From NCBI GenBank assembly GCA_004296815.1, contig SCVT01000272.1, positions 1 through 7,206 of the forward strand: DNA of 7,206 nt. Reading direction: 5' to 3'. The translations under genes were made by a program, and so were the position numbers. Below the pieces are notes generated by a model, which saw only the letters and a list, made by a program, of their open reading frames with translations, searched no databases and had not been told where the DNA came from. Below are positions 6,093 to 7,206 of the stretch, piece by piece. Source of the DNA: Reyranella sp. GTDB taxonomy: Bacteria; Pseudomonadota; Alphaproteobacteria; Reyranellales; Reyranellaceae. Position 1 is the stretch's first letter, and the number at the start of each line of letters is the position of its first letter.

Positions 6093-7206
6093 GCGAGCCT
6101 GTCCTCGATCCAGCGTGCCCAGGCGACGAGCTGGTCGTCGCTCCCGTGCCTGCCCACGAGTTGCACCGACAGCGGCAGGCCGAACGGCCCGCTGTTGAAG
6201 GGGAGCGCGATGCAGGGCGTGCCGAGCAGGGTCCAGAAGCGGTTGAACAGCGGATCGCCGGTGTTGCCGAGCCCGGAAGGCGCCTCGCCCTTGGCGGCGG
6301 GCGTCAGCAGCAGGTCGAACTTGTCCCAGGCGTCGGCGAGCTGCGCCACCGCCGTGCGCTTGCGCTTCTTGGCATCGGCGTACTGGCGGCGGCTCACGGC
6401 GTCGCCGTCGAGCATCACCTGCTTCATGGTGGGCGAGAAGAGGTGGGAGAAGCGATCGCGTTCCTTGGCGTAGGACTGCGTCGCCTCCTTGGTCATGATG
6501 CGGTTCTGCGCAGGCACGAGGCCGGTCCAGGAGTCGGGCGCCACCCATTCGCGGACACGCGCACCGGCGGCGCGCAAGGTGCGGGCGGCTTCCTCGATGT
6601 TCTTCCTGTTGTAGGGATCGGCCTCGTCCCACCACGGCGTACGCACCAGGCCGATGCGCGGCGCGACACCGCGGGCCGGCGGATCGGCCGGCGCATGGCC
6701 GTAGGCGGCGCGGATCAGCGCCAGGTCGTTGGCCTCGCGCGCGAAGAAGCCCAGCGTGTCGAGGCTCTTTGCATAGGTCTTCACGCCGGTCATGTCGGCC
6801 CAGCCGTAGGTGCCCTTGTAGGCCACCACGCCGTTGAAGGCGCCGGGGCGGATCACCGAGCCCGCGGTCTGCGTGCCGTAGCCCACCGGCGCCATGAAGT
6901 CGGCGACGGCGGCGGCCGAGCCCGAGGAGGAGCCGGCCGGCGTGTGACGGAGATTGTGCGGGTTGTGCGTCTTGCCGGCATGGCCGCCCGCGAACTCGGT
7001 CGTCACCGACTTGCCGATCACGATGGCGCCCGCCTTCACGAGCTGCGCCACGCAGGCCGCGTCCCTGCCCACGACATGGTCGCGGTAGATCGGCGAGCCG
7101 CAGGTGGTGGGCATCACCTTCGTCGAGATGATGTCCTTCACCGCGAGCGGAATGCCGTGCAGGGGTCCCACGGGGCGCGCGCGCTTGTCGAGGATGTCGG
7201 CACGCT
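6089..7206 (-). CDS. Amidase-signature family hydrolase, 5' end outside window
   Basis: The reading frame is open to the window edge, giving 371 full codons. A GTG at 7171 is an internal Val in RPVGPLHGIPLAVKD, not a start, because family sequence continues upstream (ADILDKRAR). Counting that Val as 1, the Ser-cisSer-Lys triad is K12 (AVKD), S81 (AGSSSGSAAA) and S105 (TAGSVIRPG). The 69- and 24-residue spacings equal those of malonamidase E2 (K62/S131/S155). The C-terminal half has LLLTPAA (287-293), LLGTPCIALPF (315-325) and GLPLSVQLVGR (331-341), all typical. The family hydrolyses amides or esters in the cytosol; members include GatA, acetamidase and aryl-amidases. GatA is unlikely because no gatB or gatC is nearby and the genes downstream are metabolic. 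Roughly 50-70 N-terminal residues are missing. First visible gene of the minus-strand operon; its stop overlaps the next start by 4 nt. Confidence 0.93.
   Translation of the reverse strand, partial: RADILDKRARPVGPLHGIPLAVKDIISTKVMPTTCGSPIYRDHVVGRDAACVAQLVKAGAIVIGKSVTTEFAGGHAGKTHNPHNLRHTPAGSSSGSAAAVADFMAPVGYGTQTAGSVIRPGAFNGVVAYKGTYGWADMTGVKTYAKSLDTLGFFAREANDLALIRAAYGHAPADPPARGVAPRIGLVRTPWWDEADPYNRKNIEEAARTLRAAGARVREWVAPDSWTGLVPAQNRIMTKEATQSYAKERDRFSHLFSPTMKQVMLDGDAVSRRQYADAKKRKRTAVAQLADAWDKFDLLLTPAAKGEAPSGLGNTGDPLFNRFWTLLGTPCIALPFNSGPFGLPLSVQLVGRHGSDDQLVAWARWIEDRLA
6102..6106 (-). promoter_or_regulatory. Shine-Dalgarno-like site for the GTG start of the AspDH-like gene
   Basis: GAGGA on the minus strand, 9 nt before the GTG at 6092 and inside the 3' end of the amidase gene. 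Together with the GTGA stop/start overlap it supports the GTG start and translational coupling to the amidase. Confidence 0.5.

Noticed and set aside
4404..6473. 689-codon plus-strand ORF antisense to the GMC, AspDH-like and amidase genes
   Set aside because: It runs antisense across three well-supported genes. Its translation is a low-complexity His/Arg/Ala/Val-rich product with no recognisable motif, typical of antisense frames in GC-rich genes.
5304..6635. 443-codon minus-strand ORF as an N-terminally extended AspDH-like protein
   Set aside because: The first 181 codons are an out-of-frame reading of the amidase gene. The conserved protein begins at GTG 6092 with a GTGA overlap.
7169..7171. 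GTG at 7171 as the start of the amidase
   Set aside because: The frame stays open to the window edge with amidase-like sequence upstream, and starting here would leave the catalytic Lys only 12 residues from the N-terminus.
6089..7206. Naming the amidase gatA (Glu-tRNA amidotransferase subunit A)
   Set aside because: It has the shared amidase triad, but no gatB or gatC is adjacent and it is coupled to oxidoreductase genes.

Overview
This window is gene-dense, strongly GC-rich bacterial DNA. Proteins are packed head to tail with 4-nt start/stop overlaps, third codon positions are mostly G or C, and long spurious ORFs lie antisense to the real genes. Protein content and style fit a proteobacterium with a large catabolic gene repertoire, most likely an alphaproteobacterium; the genus cannot be fixed from this sequence. 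No RNA genes, insertion sequences, CRISPR arrays, transporters or regulators are visible, and no gap between genes exceeds about 60 bases.

Plus strand (1-3693): the 3' end of an MBL-fold hydrolase gene is followed by three tightly linked genes. These are an enolase-superfamily enzyme of the mandelate racemase subgroup (232-1371, resembling D-galactarolactone cycloisomerase), an acyl-CoA dehydrogenase (1376-2557) and a second, divergent mandelate-racemase-type enzyme (2554-3693). The spacings inside this trio are 4 nt and then a 4-nt ATGA overlap, so co-transcription and translational coupling are very likely.

Minus strand (7206-3684): an amidase-signature hydrolase (5' end outside the window) overlaps by 4 nt (GTGA) an aspartate dehydrogenase-like protein, which lies 21 nt upstream of a GMC-family FAD oxidoreductase (choline/alcohol dehydrogenase type). 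The two operons converge and their last coding bases overlap by 10 bp at 3684-3693.

Taken together this looks like a catabolic island for an organic acid that may carry amide, amino or hydroxyl groups. The amidase would release an acid or amine, the AspDH-like and GMC enzymes would oxidise amino or hydroxyl groups, the enolase-superfamily pair would do alpha-proton chemistry (dehydration, racemisation or lactone opening), and the acyl-CoA dehydrogenase would desaturate a CoA thioester. That joint pathway is inference; the substrate is unknown. No clearly novel defence or mobile system is visible. The most unusual points are the pairing of two different enolase-superfamily enzymes around an acyl-CoA dehydrogenase, a KxR motif in the second of them, and the aspartate dehydrogenase placed away from NAD biosynthesis genes.
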